Shown: positions 17,093 through 26,440, counted from the stretch's first letter. The stretch: DNA of 64,000 nt from Acinetobacter beijerinckii CIP 110307 (GCF_000369005.1 NZ_KB849764.1:186702-250701), one strand, 5' to 3'. Numbers and translations: made by a program. Notes: a model not told the origin generated them from the sequence alone.

Positions 17093-18400
17093 ATGCTAGA
17101 AGTACTAAAAAATACCACATATCGGCATTTGTTCTTGGCCCAAGTGATTGCACTCATTGGAACAGGGTTAATCACGATCGCCCTAGCTTTACAGGCATAC
17201 GATATTGCCAAGGGAGAAGCTGCTCAAGTTCTTGGTATTGCTTTGGCAATTAAGATGATTGCTTATATCGGTGTAGCACCTATAGCATCAGCATTTGCAG
17301 AGCGCTTACCAAGAAAACAGGTATTGGTTGGATTAGATATTATCCGAGCATTAACAGCTTTGTGCCTACCATTTGTGACACAAATCTGGCAAATCTATAT
17401 TCTCATTTTTATTCTGCAATCTGCATCTGCTGCATTTACGCCAACATTTCAGGCAATGATTCCAGATGTTCTGCCTGAAGAAAAAGACTATACCAATGCT
17501 TTGTCATTGTCTCGACTAGCCTATGATTTAGAAAACATTATCAGCCCAATGTTGGCAGGTTTCTTACTCACTGTCATGAGCTACCATAATCTGTTTTTAG
17601 GAACAGTATTAGGTTTTATCGGTTCTGCTTTGTTTGTGGTAAGTGCAAAATTACCAGTCGCCAAAGTGCCTGAGTTTAGAGGTGTTTATAGCCGTATAAA
17701 GCAGGGAGCTAAAATTTATTTTAATACGCCGAGACTTAAGGCGTTGCTTGCTTTAAATTTAGCTATTGCTTCGGCGAGTGCTGTTGTGATTGTAAATACT
17801 GTTGTATTGGTTCAATCGACATTTAAACTTACCGAAAATGCAACGACATGGGCATTTGGTCTTTTTGGACTTGGGTCAATGTTATCTGCTTTTGTTTTAC
17901 CAAAGATATTGGATAAATTTCCTGATAGATCAGTCATGTTGACGGGAACAACAATTCTTGTCATTGGACTATTCAGTGGTTCTTTGATTGCATCTTATAA
18001 TGGTTTGTTAGCACTTTGGTTTGTCCTTGGTATTGGATATTCAGTTTCACAAACACCTACAGGTCGCTTGATTCGTAAGTCTGCATCAAGTGAGAATAGA
18101 ACATCATTGTTTGCCGCCCAATTTGCTTTCTCTCATGCTTGTTGGCTGATCACTTATCCATTGGTTGGATGGTTGAGTACGAATATAGGCACATTACAGA
18201 CTTTTATTCCGATGGCTGTTATTGCGATTATTGCTCTCATTCTTGCATTATGCTTATGGACAACTAAAGATGAAGATTTTCTAGCACATAGCCATGATGA
18301 TTTACCCGCAGACCACGAACATGTGATTCAGCATCAAATTAATGGTGTACATGTGCATGAGTATGTGATTGATGACCATCATCAAAAATGGCCTAAATAA
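17093..18400 (+). CDS. MFS transporter with His-rich cytoplasmic tail (NreB-like)
   Basis: The 435-residue protein has about twelve membrane helices and an MFS loop (AFAERLPRKQVLVGLD, about 65-80). The last 45 residues are rich in His and Asp (HSHDDLPADHEHVIQH, then HVHEYVIDDHH). His-rich C-termini mark nickel/cobalt exporters of the NreB group, so efflux of a divalent metal is likely. AGGA precedes the ATG. It follows the czc operon on the same strand after a hairpin. Confidence 0.72.
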   Translation: MLEVLKNTTYRHLFLAQVIALIGTGLITIALALQAYDIAKGEAAQVLGIALAIKMIAYIGVAPIASAFAERLPRKQVLVGLDIIRALTALCLPFVTQIWQIYILIFILQSASAAFTPTFQAMIPDVLPEEKDYTNALSLSRLAYDLENIISPMLAGFLLTVMSYHNLFLGTVLGFIGSALFVVSAKLPVAKVPEFRGVYSRIKQGAKIYFNTPRLKALLALNLAIASASAVVIVNTVVLVQSTFKLTENATTWAFGLFGLGSMLSAFVLPKILDKFPDRSVMLTGTTILVIGLFSGSLIASYNGLLALWFVLGIGYSVSQTPTGRLIRKSASSENRTSLFAAQFAFSHACWLITYPLVGWLSTNIGTLQTFIPMAVIAIIALILALCLWTTKDEDFLAHSHDDLPADHEHVIQHQINGVHVHEYVIDDHHQKWPK

Positions 18401-18488
18401 TTCTTTTCGACTAATGGCTTAGAAGTAAATCGTTTGTTTGTTGTACAATTTCAAACTTGTTTTATCGTTCAATAAAAAGGGAAACAAT

Positions 18489-18614
18489 ATGAAAAAACTA
18501 ATCTTGGTATGTTTAATGGGGCTTGCGGTAACAAATGCTTTTGCTCATTCAGGTGGTACTGATTCTTCAGGATGCCACACGAATAGTAAAACAGGGGATC
18601 GTCACTGCCACTAA
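18489..18614 (+). CDS. 41-residue exported microprotein with GCH...HCH motif
   Basis: ATG 18489 with an upstream AAAGGGAAA encodes a Sec signal peptide (MKKLILVCLMGLAVTNAFA) and only about 22 mature residues: HSGGTDSSGCHTNSKTGDRH plus CH. This GG..GCH....G..HCH pattern is the core of the YHYH-type small domain found in exported bacterial proteins. Two Cys and four His in 22 residues suggest metal binding in the periplasm. It sits between metal exporters and chrA and ends at a strong bidirectional terminator. Confidence 0.65.
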   Translation: MKKLILVCLMGLAVTNAFAHSGGTDSSGCHTNSKTGDRHCH

Positions 18615-18620
18615 TGGTAT

Positions 18621-18648
18621 AAAAAAAGGAAGCTAAGCTTCCTTTTTT
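18621..18648. terminator. Bidirectional terminator between microprotein and chrA
   Basis: AAAAAAGGAAGC pairs with GCTTCCTTTTTT around a short AAGCTT-like core. It has A and T runs on both sides, so it serves the converging genes on each strand. Confidence 0.8.
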
Positions 18649-18664
18649 ATTAAAAATTATAAGT

Positions 18665-20017
18665 TTACGCACCAATGTACAAAATCAAACCACAGAATGC
18701 CGAAGCTAAAATGACATACATGACTTTGACTTCAAAATGGAACAAGGCGATGAATGCTGCAATCGCAATAACCATTGCTTCATAGTTGAATGGATGATCG
18801 AATCCATTTGGCCATAAAACGTGGTAACTGAAGAAAAGTGCAAGATTTAAAATTACACCAACAACAGCGGCAGTGATTGCCGTCAAAGGTGCAGTAAATT
18901 TTAATTCATTGTGGGTTGATTCAATCACTGGAGCACCAGCTAGAATAAAAATGAAAGAAAACAGGAAAGTAAACCAAGTCACAATCACAGCACCCAACGC
19001 ACCTGCCAAGAACAGATGATCATTGCCTAACAGAGCATGATTAAAGCCACCTAAGAATCCTACAAACGCAACAACCATGATCAGAGGACCTGGGGTGCTT
19101 TCTCCAAGGGCTAAACCATCGATCATTTGTGTTGGACTCAACCAACCATAAAAATTAACAGCACCTTGATAAACATAAGGTAATACTGCATAAGCACCAC
19201 CAAATGTGAGCAAAGCAGCTTTTGTAAAGAACCAAGCCATTTGAGTATAAGCATGATCCCAACCAAGCGTTAAAACCAAACTGAAAATTGGGGCAAGCCA
19301 TAGGATTGCTCCAATCAAAAGTATCTTAGCTAAATGTTTCCAACTAAATATGGCATGTTCTGGGGTAGGTGTATCATCATCAATTAATGCGGGACCATAA
19401 TCTTTTTTACCTTGCTGATGTGAACCTCCGCCTGTAAAAACGCTTGGATATTTTTTACTTGCTAAATATCCAATGATCGCAGCCGTTAGAACGATTAAGG
19501 GGAATGGCAAGTTAAAGAAAAATATAGAGATGAATGCAAGCGCAGCGATTGCCCATAAAAACTTATTTTTCAACGATCGGCTACCAATCCGATATGTCGC
19601 ATGAAAAACGATAGCAACAACAGCTGGTTTAATCCCATAAAAAAGACCTGCAATAATAGGAACATCACCAAATTTTACATAGACCCATGACAGACCAATC
19701 AGGATAAATAGAGAGGGTAATACAAAAAGGATTCCTGCAACTAATCCACCAACGGTTCTATGCATCAACCAACCGATATAGGTTGCTAATTGTTGTGCTT
19801 CAGGCCCAGGCAGTAACATGCAGTAGTTGAGAGCATGTAAAAAACGCTTTTCAGAAATCCAACGTTTTTGTTCAACGAGTTCTTGGTGCATAACAGCGAT
19901 TTGCCCCGCTGGTCCACCAAAACTAATAAACCCCAATTTAAGCCAAAATAAGAAAGCTTGCCAAAAATGAACTGGCTGTGCTGGTTCTTCATGTACAGCG
20001 GCTTGTTCTTGTTCCAT
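18665..20017 (-). CDS. chrA: Chromate efflux transporter ChrA
   Basis: A 450-residue protein of the long-chain CHR family with two homologous halves. The N-terminal half holds FGGPAGQIAVMHQELVEQKRWI and LPGPEAQQLATYIGW; the C-terminal half holds LLTFGGAYAVLPYV and LALGESTPGPLIMVVAFVGFLGG, the duplicated CHR motifs. It exports chromate from the cytoplasm. It lies 11 bases downstream of chrB on the same strand, so they form one transcript. Confidence 0.93.
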   Translation of the reverse strand: MEQEQAAVHEEPAQPVHFWQAFLFWLKLGFISFGGPAGQIAVMHQELVEQKRWISEKRFLHALNYCMLLPGPEAQQLATYIGWLMHRTVGGLVAGILFVLPSLFILIGLSWVYVKFGDVPIIAGLFYGIKPAVVAIVFHATYRIGSRSLKNKFLWAIAALAFISIFFFNLPFPLIVLTAAIIGYLASKKYPSVFTGGGSHQQGKKDYGPALIDDDTPTPEHAIFSWKHLAKILLIGAILWLAPIFSLVLTLGWDHAYTQMAWFFTKAALLTFGGAYAVLPYVYQGAVNFYGWLSPTQMIDGLALGESTPGPLIMVVAFVGFLGGFNHALLGNDHLFLAGALGAVIVTWFTFLFSFIFILAGAPVIESTHNELKFTAPLTAITAAVVGVILNLALFFSYHVLWPNGFDHPFNYEAMVIAIAAFIALFHFEVKVMYVILASAFCGLILYIGA

Positions 20018-20028
20018 GATTATTCTCT

Positions 20029-20940
20029 TTATAGGTTGGCATATAAGCCATCGAAAATGTGATTTGATAAGGCAAATAGGTGGTCATCGTCACTTATCTG
20101 GCTTCTAATTCCTTGAATAACCTTTTCAATACCGATTGCTTCGGGAGGCTCAATTCCACCGACATCTAAGTAATGAACAATTTCAGCAATTTTCTTTAAT
20201 GCAGGTGTTTCTAAATTAAAACTATGTAAAAGAACTTCGAAGGTCACCCAATGATTGACATGACTGAAAGGTGCACCATCAAAATCGAATCCTAATGCTG
20301 CTTCTGGGCAGTCACTTGGCATTTCTAACCAAATGAATGTTGGTGAGGTATCAATAAATGTCTTTATTAGCCATGCAGAGGCTAGACGATCAATCCAAGG
20401 TCTTTTACGTGTTGCCCAAATTCTGTTTTGATAACTAGCTTTATCTAGAAGTTGAATATGAGCTTGTATCGCTTGAGGCTCATTCACTTCACCAAGACGT
20501 GCAATTGAAAGTTCTAATGAAGATAGCTCATTTAAAACCTGTGCTTGAGTCTCATCGGGGTAGAAGTCAATTTCTACAAGCGCATCGATACTTTTTCTCA
20601 GTTTACGAACTTGCTTGAGTAGCTCTTTCTTTTCATCTTTAGTCTGTCGATCTCTTAACTCAGAAAGTTGTTTATAGAGAGTGTCGTATTCTTCTTTTCG
20701 ATTGAAGAAAGGAGCAAGTTCAAGATTTAAGGGTTGCTCAGCATGAAACACATAAGCAGTTCCTTGTTCTGAAATAACATCATTAGCAATAGGGTCAAAC
20801 TTTTCACTATGCGAAATAGGGAGTAAGTAGACCCCATCTCTTAGAATTGCTGCGCCACTTGCTTTGAGAGATCGCCAGACTCTCATACGAGTGGTTGTGT
20901 TCTGCGTAGGCAATGAGGATATGAGTAAGGATATTTTCAT
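20029..20940 (-). CDS. chrB: Chromate resistance regulator ChrB
   Basis: The 303-residue protein has the ChrB layout: an N-terminal domain with MRVWRSLKASGAAILRDGVYLLP (about 18-40), a basic helical middle (about 85-150) and a C-terminal ChrB domain with ATRKRPWIDRLASAWLIKTFID and FDFDGAPFSHV. In characterised systems ChrB senses chromate and controls chrBA. An inverted repeat overlaps its start codon, consistent with autoregulation. Confidence 0.9.
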   Translation of the reverse strand: MKISLLISSLPTQNTTTRMRVWRSLKASGAAILRDGVYLLPISHSEKFDPIANDVISEQGTAYVFHAEQPLNLELAPFFNRKEEYDTLYKQLSELRDRQTKDEKKELLKQVRKLRKSIDALVEIDFYPDETQAQVLNELSSLELSIARLGEVNEPQAIQAHIQLLDKASYQNRIWATRKRPWIDRLASAWLIKTFIDTSPTFIWLEMPSDCPEAALGFDFDGAPFSHVNHWVTFEVLLHSFNLETPALKKIAEIVHYLDVGGIEPPEAIGIEKVIQGIRSQISDDDHLFALSNHIFDGLYANL

Positions 20941-20976
20941 GTAATATACTCAACTTATTTGTTTAATATATTACAT
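20939..20976 (-). promoter_or_regulatory. Candidate chrB operator, perfect 10-bp inverted repeat
   Basis: ATGTAATATA (20939-20948) is repeated inverted as TATATTACAT (20967-20976), with 18 bases between. One arm overlaps the chrB initiation codon. ChrB autoregulation makes it the natural ligand, but this is inference. Confidence 0.5.
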
Positions 20977-21241
20977 ATAAAAAATTAAAGGGCAAATACA
21001 AAGAAGTGATTTCTTATATCAGAAGAAATATTAAAGTGCGGAAATGACTAAAGAGCAGTTGTTTTTTAAGTTTATGATTTTATATAAATTATTTGGTTAT
21101 ATATTGTTTCAGCACACTTCAATATTTGTGAGTTTAGTACTACTTATCAAAAAAATTGTTTAAATTGCAGGGTGTGCAAAAGTTGACTGAGAATTAGGTT
21201 CTTTGTAAATCTCAGTCAAAATTTTAACTCTTAGAAGGTGC
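20977..21241. other. Intergenic AT-rich region with a 10-bp inverted repeat
   Basis: No gene seen. TTGACTGAGA (21183-21192) and TCTCAGTCAA (21210-21219) form a perfect hairpin 22 bases past the TIR gene stop, probably the terminator of that gene. The rest holds the chrB promoter. Confidence 0.5.
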
Positions 21242-22120
21242 TTATCGATTTAAGATGACATCAGCTAATTGATGGGCAATTTCCTCAATACTATTTACAG
21301 AAGTATTTAAGGCGACTTTATCAGCTAAATTCGGACTATAATCTAAAACATCATTTTTAGTAATTCTGTGCCAAATCGGTAGAATCATTTTGTGACCATT
21401 CATTTCACGGGCTACTAAGCCATCAAGTTCATAGTTGGTCCAGTCTTTTTTTATAAAGTCAGTTGAAAGAACAACGGTACCGTATTTAGAGTTTCGGAGA
21501 CCACTATCAATTTTACGACGCAAACTATCCCCAACTTTTAACGTGAATTCGTCGTACCAAACTTTTACTCCAAGTTGCTGTAATGTCTCTGCAAGTGGTC
21601 TGACAAAATCTTCTTTATCTTCTGAAGCGTGTGAAATAAACAAATCATATTCTGGTTCAATCTCAGGTATTGTATTGTTGTAAGATGGTATTGAAACATC
21701 AGTAATGTATTGGGTAGAAGCCTTAATAGCATCAATTTCACGTTTCAGTTTCTTTTGATGTTCAATTTCGTCTTTCTGATGTTTTTTAGTCAGAGCCTCT
21801 AATTTTTTTCTTTCCAGTATTTCTTCTTTTATAAGGTTCTGTTTTTCTTTCAGTAGCTTATTGTCAATATCAGTTTTCTTCTTTTGCAAGTCTGAAAGTT
21901 TTGATTGTATTCGAGCGTTTTCTTGTTCTTTCCGACTAATTTCTGTTAACTTTGTTTTTAATGTAGAAGGGCTAGTTGTCTTCCCGATAGAATTTTGAAT
22001 TTGTAAAATTTTAGAAATTATATCAGCTCCCTTTTTCTGTTCTAAGCTCATTCGATGGGTAATATCTGCTAACTCCTTATTTAATCTTGTTATAGTACTG
22101 CTTATAGTTTGTATTGACAT
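21242..22120 (-). CDS. Coiled-coil TIR-domain protein, putative NADase/defence effector
   Basis: The 292-residue protein has a long Lys/Glu-rich coiled coil (about 11-135) and a C-terminal TIR domain (157-290): YDLFISHASEDKEDFVRPLA, VWYDEFTLKVGDSLRRKID, VVLSTDFIKKDWTNYELDGL. Glu231 in the WTNYEL helix aligns by position with the catalytic glutamate of NAD-hydrolysing TIR domains. No signal peptide or membrane helix. Bacterial TIR proteins commonly act in anti-phage immunity; the coiled coil may oligomerise it. It stands alone next to an integrase, a typical place for defence cargo. Confidence 0.82.
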   Translation of the reverse strand: MSIQTISSTITRLNKELADITHRMSLEQKKGADIISKILQIQNSIGKTTSPSTLKTKLTEISRKEQENARIQSKLSDLQKKKTDIDNKLLKEKQNLIKEEILERKKLEALTKKHQKDEIEHQKKLKREIDAIKASTQYITDVSIPSYNNTIPEIEPEYDLFISHASEDKEDFVRPLAETLQQLGVKVWYDEFTLKVGDSLRRKIDSGLRNSKYGTVVLSTDFIKKDWTNYELDGLVAREMNGHKMILPIWHRITKNDVLDYSPNLADKVALNTSVNSIEEIAHQLADVILNR

Positions 22121-22193
22121 GTTGGCTCAATGATAAATATTAAAGAATAAGATTATTATTTGGTTGGGTTAAATACAAGGTCTATGTATTACG

Positions 22194-23471
22194 TCATTGT
22201 GTAAGCGTAGAGCAATACTCTGCCCAATCAGCCATTAAACCTTTACGCTTTCCTAGATAATTTCCACGTAGATAAGAAGCTTCAACTTTATCTGGCAATT
22301 TATGTGCTAACACATGTTCACATACTGCACGATCGTAATTAGTTTTATCTGCCGACCAGTCACGGAATGTGGAACGAAAACCATGCGTAGTAATCACCCG
22401 ATTTTGTTTAGGATCAATATAGCCTAAGCCATTTTCTTTAAGCTTTTGTTCATGCATTCGTTTGATCAATGTGGTTAATGACATATCAGAAAGCATTTCT
22501 CCAGAACGTGGAGCTGGAAAAATGAAATCTTGTGGTTGGCTATATTCTTGAATTGATTCAAGCAACGTAATGGCTTCTTCAGACAAAGGTACACGATGCT
22601 CTTTATCGGCTTTCATCCGTTCTTTAGGAATAATCCAGACCTTATTCTTAAAATCAATTTCCTGCCATTTCGCCCCAAAAATCTCACCAGAACGACAGGC
22701 GGTTAAAATTGCAAATCCCAAAGCTTTAGGTGAAATTCCTTTTTTCTGTCTTAGATGATGGATGAACTCAGCAACTTGTTCATAAGGCAGGGATGGGTGA
22801 GGGCGTGATTCCTGCTTTAAGTTACCCAAGATTGGTTCAAGATTACCTTTCCATTCAGCAGGGTTGTCACCCTCAAAATATCCCATAGCCTTGGCATAAT
22901 CAAAAATGGTTTCTATACGACCACGGATACGTTTGGCTGTTTCGTTTTTCTCAACCCAAATAGGTCTTAAAACTTCAGCAATTTCGGCTTTAGTAATGTT
23001 ACCAATAGTAAGATTGCCCAAAGTTGGGTAAATATAAGTTTCTAGTGTCGATGACCATTGTCCAATATGTTTTTCATTTTTGAGTTCACGGGTTTTATTG
23101 CCAATAACAACTTTTGCACATTCCATGAATGTTTTGTTCCGTAGTTGCTGAACATGAAGCTTTGCAAGCTGTTCCTGTTGATGGACAATTGGATCAATAC
23201 CACTTCGTATTTGTAATTTTAATTCAGTGGCTTTGGCACGAGCTTCAGCTAAAGAAACTTCAGGGTATGGACCAATACCAATATCACGGCGATGAGGTTT
23301 TAATTTTCCATTTTTATCCAGACGTTTTCCCACAACGGCACGTAAAATCCAGACACGGGAATCTCCCTCGATATTTAAACAAAGACCATCAACACCGCCT
23401 ACGTGGTATCGACCAGTCTCTTTAATTCTTGCTACACTGAGTGCAGAAAGCTCTTTGGATTTCTTTGGCAT
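22194..23471 (-). CDS. Tyrosine recombinase (P4-type integrase)
   Basis: The 425-residue protein has an N-terminal DUF4102-like arm-binding domain (1-90), a core-binding domain (about 110-215) and a catalytic domain with R260 (TACRSGE), H363-R366 (THGFR), H390 (LAHK) and Y400 (ASYLR), so all catalytic residues are present. The start is about 150 bases from the tRNA-Ser-like attachment sequence at 23622. It probably drives integration and excision of an island at that site. Intact. Confidence 0.92.
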   Translation of the reverse strand: MPKKSKELSALSVARIKETGRYHVGGVDGLCLNIEGDSRVWILRAVVGKRLDKNGKLKPHRRDIGIGPYPEVSLAEARAKATELKLQIRSGIDPIVHQQEQLAKLHVQQLRNKTFMECAKVVIGNKTRELKNEKHIGQWSSTLETYIYPTLGNLTIGNITKAEIAEVLRPIWVEKNETAKRIRGRIETIFDYAKAMGYFEGDNPAEWKGNLEPILGNLKQESRPHPSLPYEQVAEFIHHLRQKKGISPKALGFAILTACRSGEIFGAKWQEIDFKNKVWIIPKERMKADKEHRVPLSEEAITLLESIQEYSQPQDFIFPAPRSGEMLSDMSLTTLIKRMHEQKLKENGLGYIDPKQNRVITTHGFRSTFRDWSADKTNYDRAVCEHVLAHKLPDKVEASYLRGNYLGKRKGLMADWAEYCSTLTQ

Positions 23472-23621
23472 GCCTTTGATTTACCCCTCAACCTACCCCT
23501 CATAAAATACTGGAAATGGTAGGATTAGACAAGATGGATTAGGATGATATAATTATTAAGTATTTGAATAATATATTTTTATAGCATTTATTTGGATTGC
23601 TTAGGACTATTGTTAGACGGA

Positions 23622-23638
23622 CACCGCTTCCGCCAAAT
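23622..23638. repeat. tRNA-Ser-like attachment site, copy 1
   Basis: The 17-base sequence CACCGCTTCCGCCAAAT recurs at 45949-45965. CGCTTCCGCCA matches the 3' end (acceptor strand, discriminator and CCA) of a bacterial tRNA-Ser beginning GGAAGCG. The bases upstream do not form a tRNA, so this is a duplicated attachment end, not a gene. Confidence 0.7.
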
Positions 23639-23756
23639 TCAAGTTTCTGACACTGTTTAACACTATATAAGTTCATGATTTATAAAGTTAAAGTTGGAAA
23701 TTTACAATATAACAAGCCGTGACGCACTACGCCAATCGGTAGTTATAAAGTAGTAA

Positions 23757-23791
23757 AAAATGCAGTAAGATTATTTCTTACTGCATTTTTT
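23757..23791 (+). terminator. Terminator beyond the attachment site
   Basis: ATGCAGTAAGA pairs with TCTTACTGCAT over a short loop, with a T7 run. It lies between the attachment site and the integrase pseudogene start. Confidence 0.75.
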
Positions 23792-23803
23792 TATGTCTGA
23801 ACT

Positions 23804-25011
23804 ATGGCGACTCGTGGAATCAACAAGCTTAGTGCTTTACAGGTTAAAAAAGCTAAACCTGATCCTGACAAGATGTATAAGTTGTCAGATGGTGGAAATC
23901 TTTATCTACGTATTGATCAAAGTGGTAGCAAGTACTGATATTCAATTACACACGTCCATTCCTAGGCAAGCGTAATGATTTATCTTTAGGTACTTACCCT
24001 GAAGTTTCCTTGGATGATGCCCGTACGATTCGTGATGAATATAAAAAACTCATCAAGCAGGGTATTGATCCAGCAATGGAGCGGATTGAAACAAAGTCTC
24101 AGAAACAGAAAGAGGCTGAAAATACCTTTCGTGTTGTTGCAGAAGCATGGTTGTATAAACGTGAGTTAGAGCAAAAACAAGATGAAGAGACAGTTCGTCG
24201 TTTGAAGCATGATGTCTATCCTTACATTGGTGATTTAACCTTTCCACAGCTTACCTTGGAAATCCTTGAGATTAAGGTCTTTAAACGCATTATTGAGCGT
24301 GGAGCTTTGTCTGTTGCCAAGCGCCTTAAATCAGACCTCAACCAAATCTTTAAATCAGCGCGTAAAAAAAAGCTCATCCAATATAATCCGATTGAAGATA
24401 TTGAATTACCAAAACCACAGGGTGGGAACTTTGCAGCTGTGACAGAAGAGCAAGACTTAGTCCCAATGCTGAATAAAATTTGGAATTACTCTAAGCTTTA
24501 TACACGTTGTTTGCTGACCACACAGGTAGCATTAAAAATCTCGGTGCTGACTTTTCAGCGACCTGGGGAGATTCGCAAGCTGAAAAAGGAGTATTTCTAT
24601 CGTGAGGAACGCTGCTTTAAATTTACAGCCAGTAAAACCAAGCAACTTCATATTGTGCCTCTGTCAGATCAAGCTTTTAACTTGATTGAGTCAATTATTG
24701 ATATGCATCCATACAGCGAATACATTTTCGTAGGGCGGGATGGTAAAACCTTTATTTCTGACAATACCATTAACTCCGCTTTAAAACGCTTGGGCTATGG
24801 TGGTGAACAGACAGCACATGGCTTTAGGGCAACTGCACGTACCATGCTGGATGAAATTCTGGAGCAACGTGTGGACTTTATTGAGCACCAGTTAGCCCAT
24901 AAAGTAAAAGACAATAATGGTACAGCCTACAACCGAACTAAGTTTCTGAATAATCGTAGGGAGATGATGCAGGAATGGGCTAACTATTTGGAATCTTTCC
25001 TTCAAGCGTAA
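23804..25011 (+). pseudogene. Frameshifted tyrosine recombinase
   Basis: The frame from ATG 23804 (MATRGINKLSALQVKKAK..., with SDGGNLYLRID) ends at TGA 23936-23938 just where integrases read KYW. The protein resumes in another frame at 23941 (FNYTRPFLGKRNDLSLGTYPEVSLDDAR) and continues to 25011 with catalytic residues (RPGEIRKL, HGFRATART, LAHK, AYNR). One base has been lost and a Trp codon changed to stop. A truncated product from 24010 is possible, but it lacks the arm-binding domain. This is the integrase at the left end of the 22-kb segment. Confidence 0.85.
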
Positions 25012-25096
25012 TTTTATTGAAGTGTAATCTATAGCTTGTTTTAAGCATTGGTAACATTGATTTAAGGGATTGAGTAATATTGTCTACTGAAACTAT

Positions 25097-26128
25097 TCAA
25101 GCTTTTGATGCTTCCTCATTATTTATAGCTTCTTGAGTGGCAGTTAGTCGATCCTTTAAATCTTCGAAAAAAATTTCAAGCACTTTGATAGCAATCCTAT
25201 TGTCAAATGAATCAAAACATCCTACAAGCGCTTTGTTTATTTGAAGCAGTGAATATGCAGTAAGTTGACCTGGATCAGTAAATCCAACATTTGAGGCCCC
25301 TGCGAGACTAAATAACATATTAGGTTCATCTAAATTGCCTAATGAAAATAGAGATGCTTTGATTCCCGCATGTACTGGATTACAAGCCCATTTATAAAAG
25401 GCGTCTAAAAAATCTAATCCAACCAATTTTTCCAATTCGGAAAAATATATTTTTTTGGAAGTTATAATATTTCTTGCCCAACCATACTCTTTTACGAAGT
25501 TATCCCCATATTTTTGCTTTAAATTCTCTAGAGAATCTGCAATCCGCTTTTGATCTTCTTCAGATATTTTCTCAAAGTCTAGATACTGAGCGCTACTGTT
25601 ATATGCTTCTAATTCTTTGGATTGTTCAACAATATAGTAGTCCGAATATCTTTGGGCTACTTCCTCGCCATTTTTTGAAATGAATAGGAATATTACTGAT
25701 AGCTCATGTAGAGTACGCCATCTAGCCAAAGCTCCATCAGCAAAGCCATTTTTCATTAGAACCAAGATTTCCTGAGCAATCTGAATTGATCGCGCATGGA
25801 GTTTTAGAAGTACCCTAAAAGTATTTTTTTTAGATTCGGTATGATAAGTGGCACCATTGGAGGCAATATTCTGTGCAATTTCGTAAGATACGATGTTGAA
25901 TAAACATAATAAGTCAAATGACTCAAACCATCTGAGATTTAGATTGGCAATGAATCTGTCATTAATATACTCGTGATCTTTTAACGTGACATATCCAGTT
26001 TTATAGCTGGTCTCTAATAGGAGATTAACTATATCGGCCTGTACTGAATCAAATAGCTTCTCAAGATGTTGATCAATTTTCGTAATGTCAGATTCATACT
26101 CGCTAACAATGGATCGTAACTGTTCCAT
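25097..26128 (-). CDS. DUF5677 domain protein
   Basis: Start ATG 26128 is chosen for its CAGGG ribosome site; an upstream non-ATG start at 26200 is weaker. The 343-residue, mostly helical protein contains the DUF5677 core (about 110-250): LKLHARSIQIAQEILVLMKNGFADGALARWRTLHELSVIF, then RYSDYYIVEQSK. No membrane segment or signal. The function of the family is not established. It lies in the variable segment between the integrase and a toxin-antitoxin pair. Confidence 0.75.
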   Translation of the reverse strand: MEQLRSIVSEYESDITKIDQHLEKLFDSVQADIVNLLLETSYKTGYVTLKDHEYINDRFIANLNLRWFESFDLLCLFNIVSYEIAQNIASNGATYHTESKKNTFRVLLKLHARSIQIAQEILVLMKNGFADGALARWRTLHELSVIFLFISKNGEEVAQRYSDYYIVEQSKELEAYNSSAQYLDFEKISEEDQKRIADSLENLKQKYGDNFVKEYGWARNIITSKKIYFSELEKLVGLDFLDAFYKWACNPVHAGIKASLFSLGNLDEPNMLFSLAGASNVGFTDPGQLTAYSLLQINKALVGCFDSFDNRIAIKVLEIFFEDLKDRLTATQEAINNEEASKA

Positions 26129-26361
26129 AATCCCTGAAATTAGATTCAAATTTTTCTGCTCCACAAATATATAATTATTGAAGCTATTACTAAGTGGCAA
26201 TAAATAGCTCCATACCCAATAGGATGTTGATAAGAATTTTATAGCTGTATAAGACTCGTTAATGATTCAATGAGCCATAAACTAAAGCAACCAGCTGTAT
26301 AGTTTATTACTTAAAGCTATTCTTTGAGAAATATCATGGTTTTATTCAACGTTGAATAAAT

Positions 26362-26390
26362 CAGCCTGTCAATGACAGGCTGTTTTATTT
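26362..26390 (-). terminator. Terminator after AlpA remnant
   Basis: CAGCCTGTC (26362-26370) pairs with GACAGGCTG (26374-26382), then T-rich on one side. The stem is identical to that at 27358-27378. Confidence 0.65.
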
Positions 26391-26440
26391 TATGCTGCTT
26401 TAGGACTTTTCGCTTCAAACCAAGCTTTGATTTGGCTTTA
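26390..26440 (-). pseudogene. 3' remnant of an AlpA-type regulator gene
   Basis: The reverse strand reads SQIKAWFEAKSPKAA then stop, matching the end SQINAWLEQKVQQAA of the AlpA protein at 27386-27652. The following terminator is also duplicated. No start or upstream part remains. Confidence 0.7.

Noticed and set aside
23600..23640. A complete tRNA-Ser gene
   Set aside because: Only the 3' acceptor end is present; the preceding bases lack a T arm (no GTTCGAATCC-like sequence).
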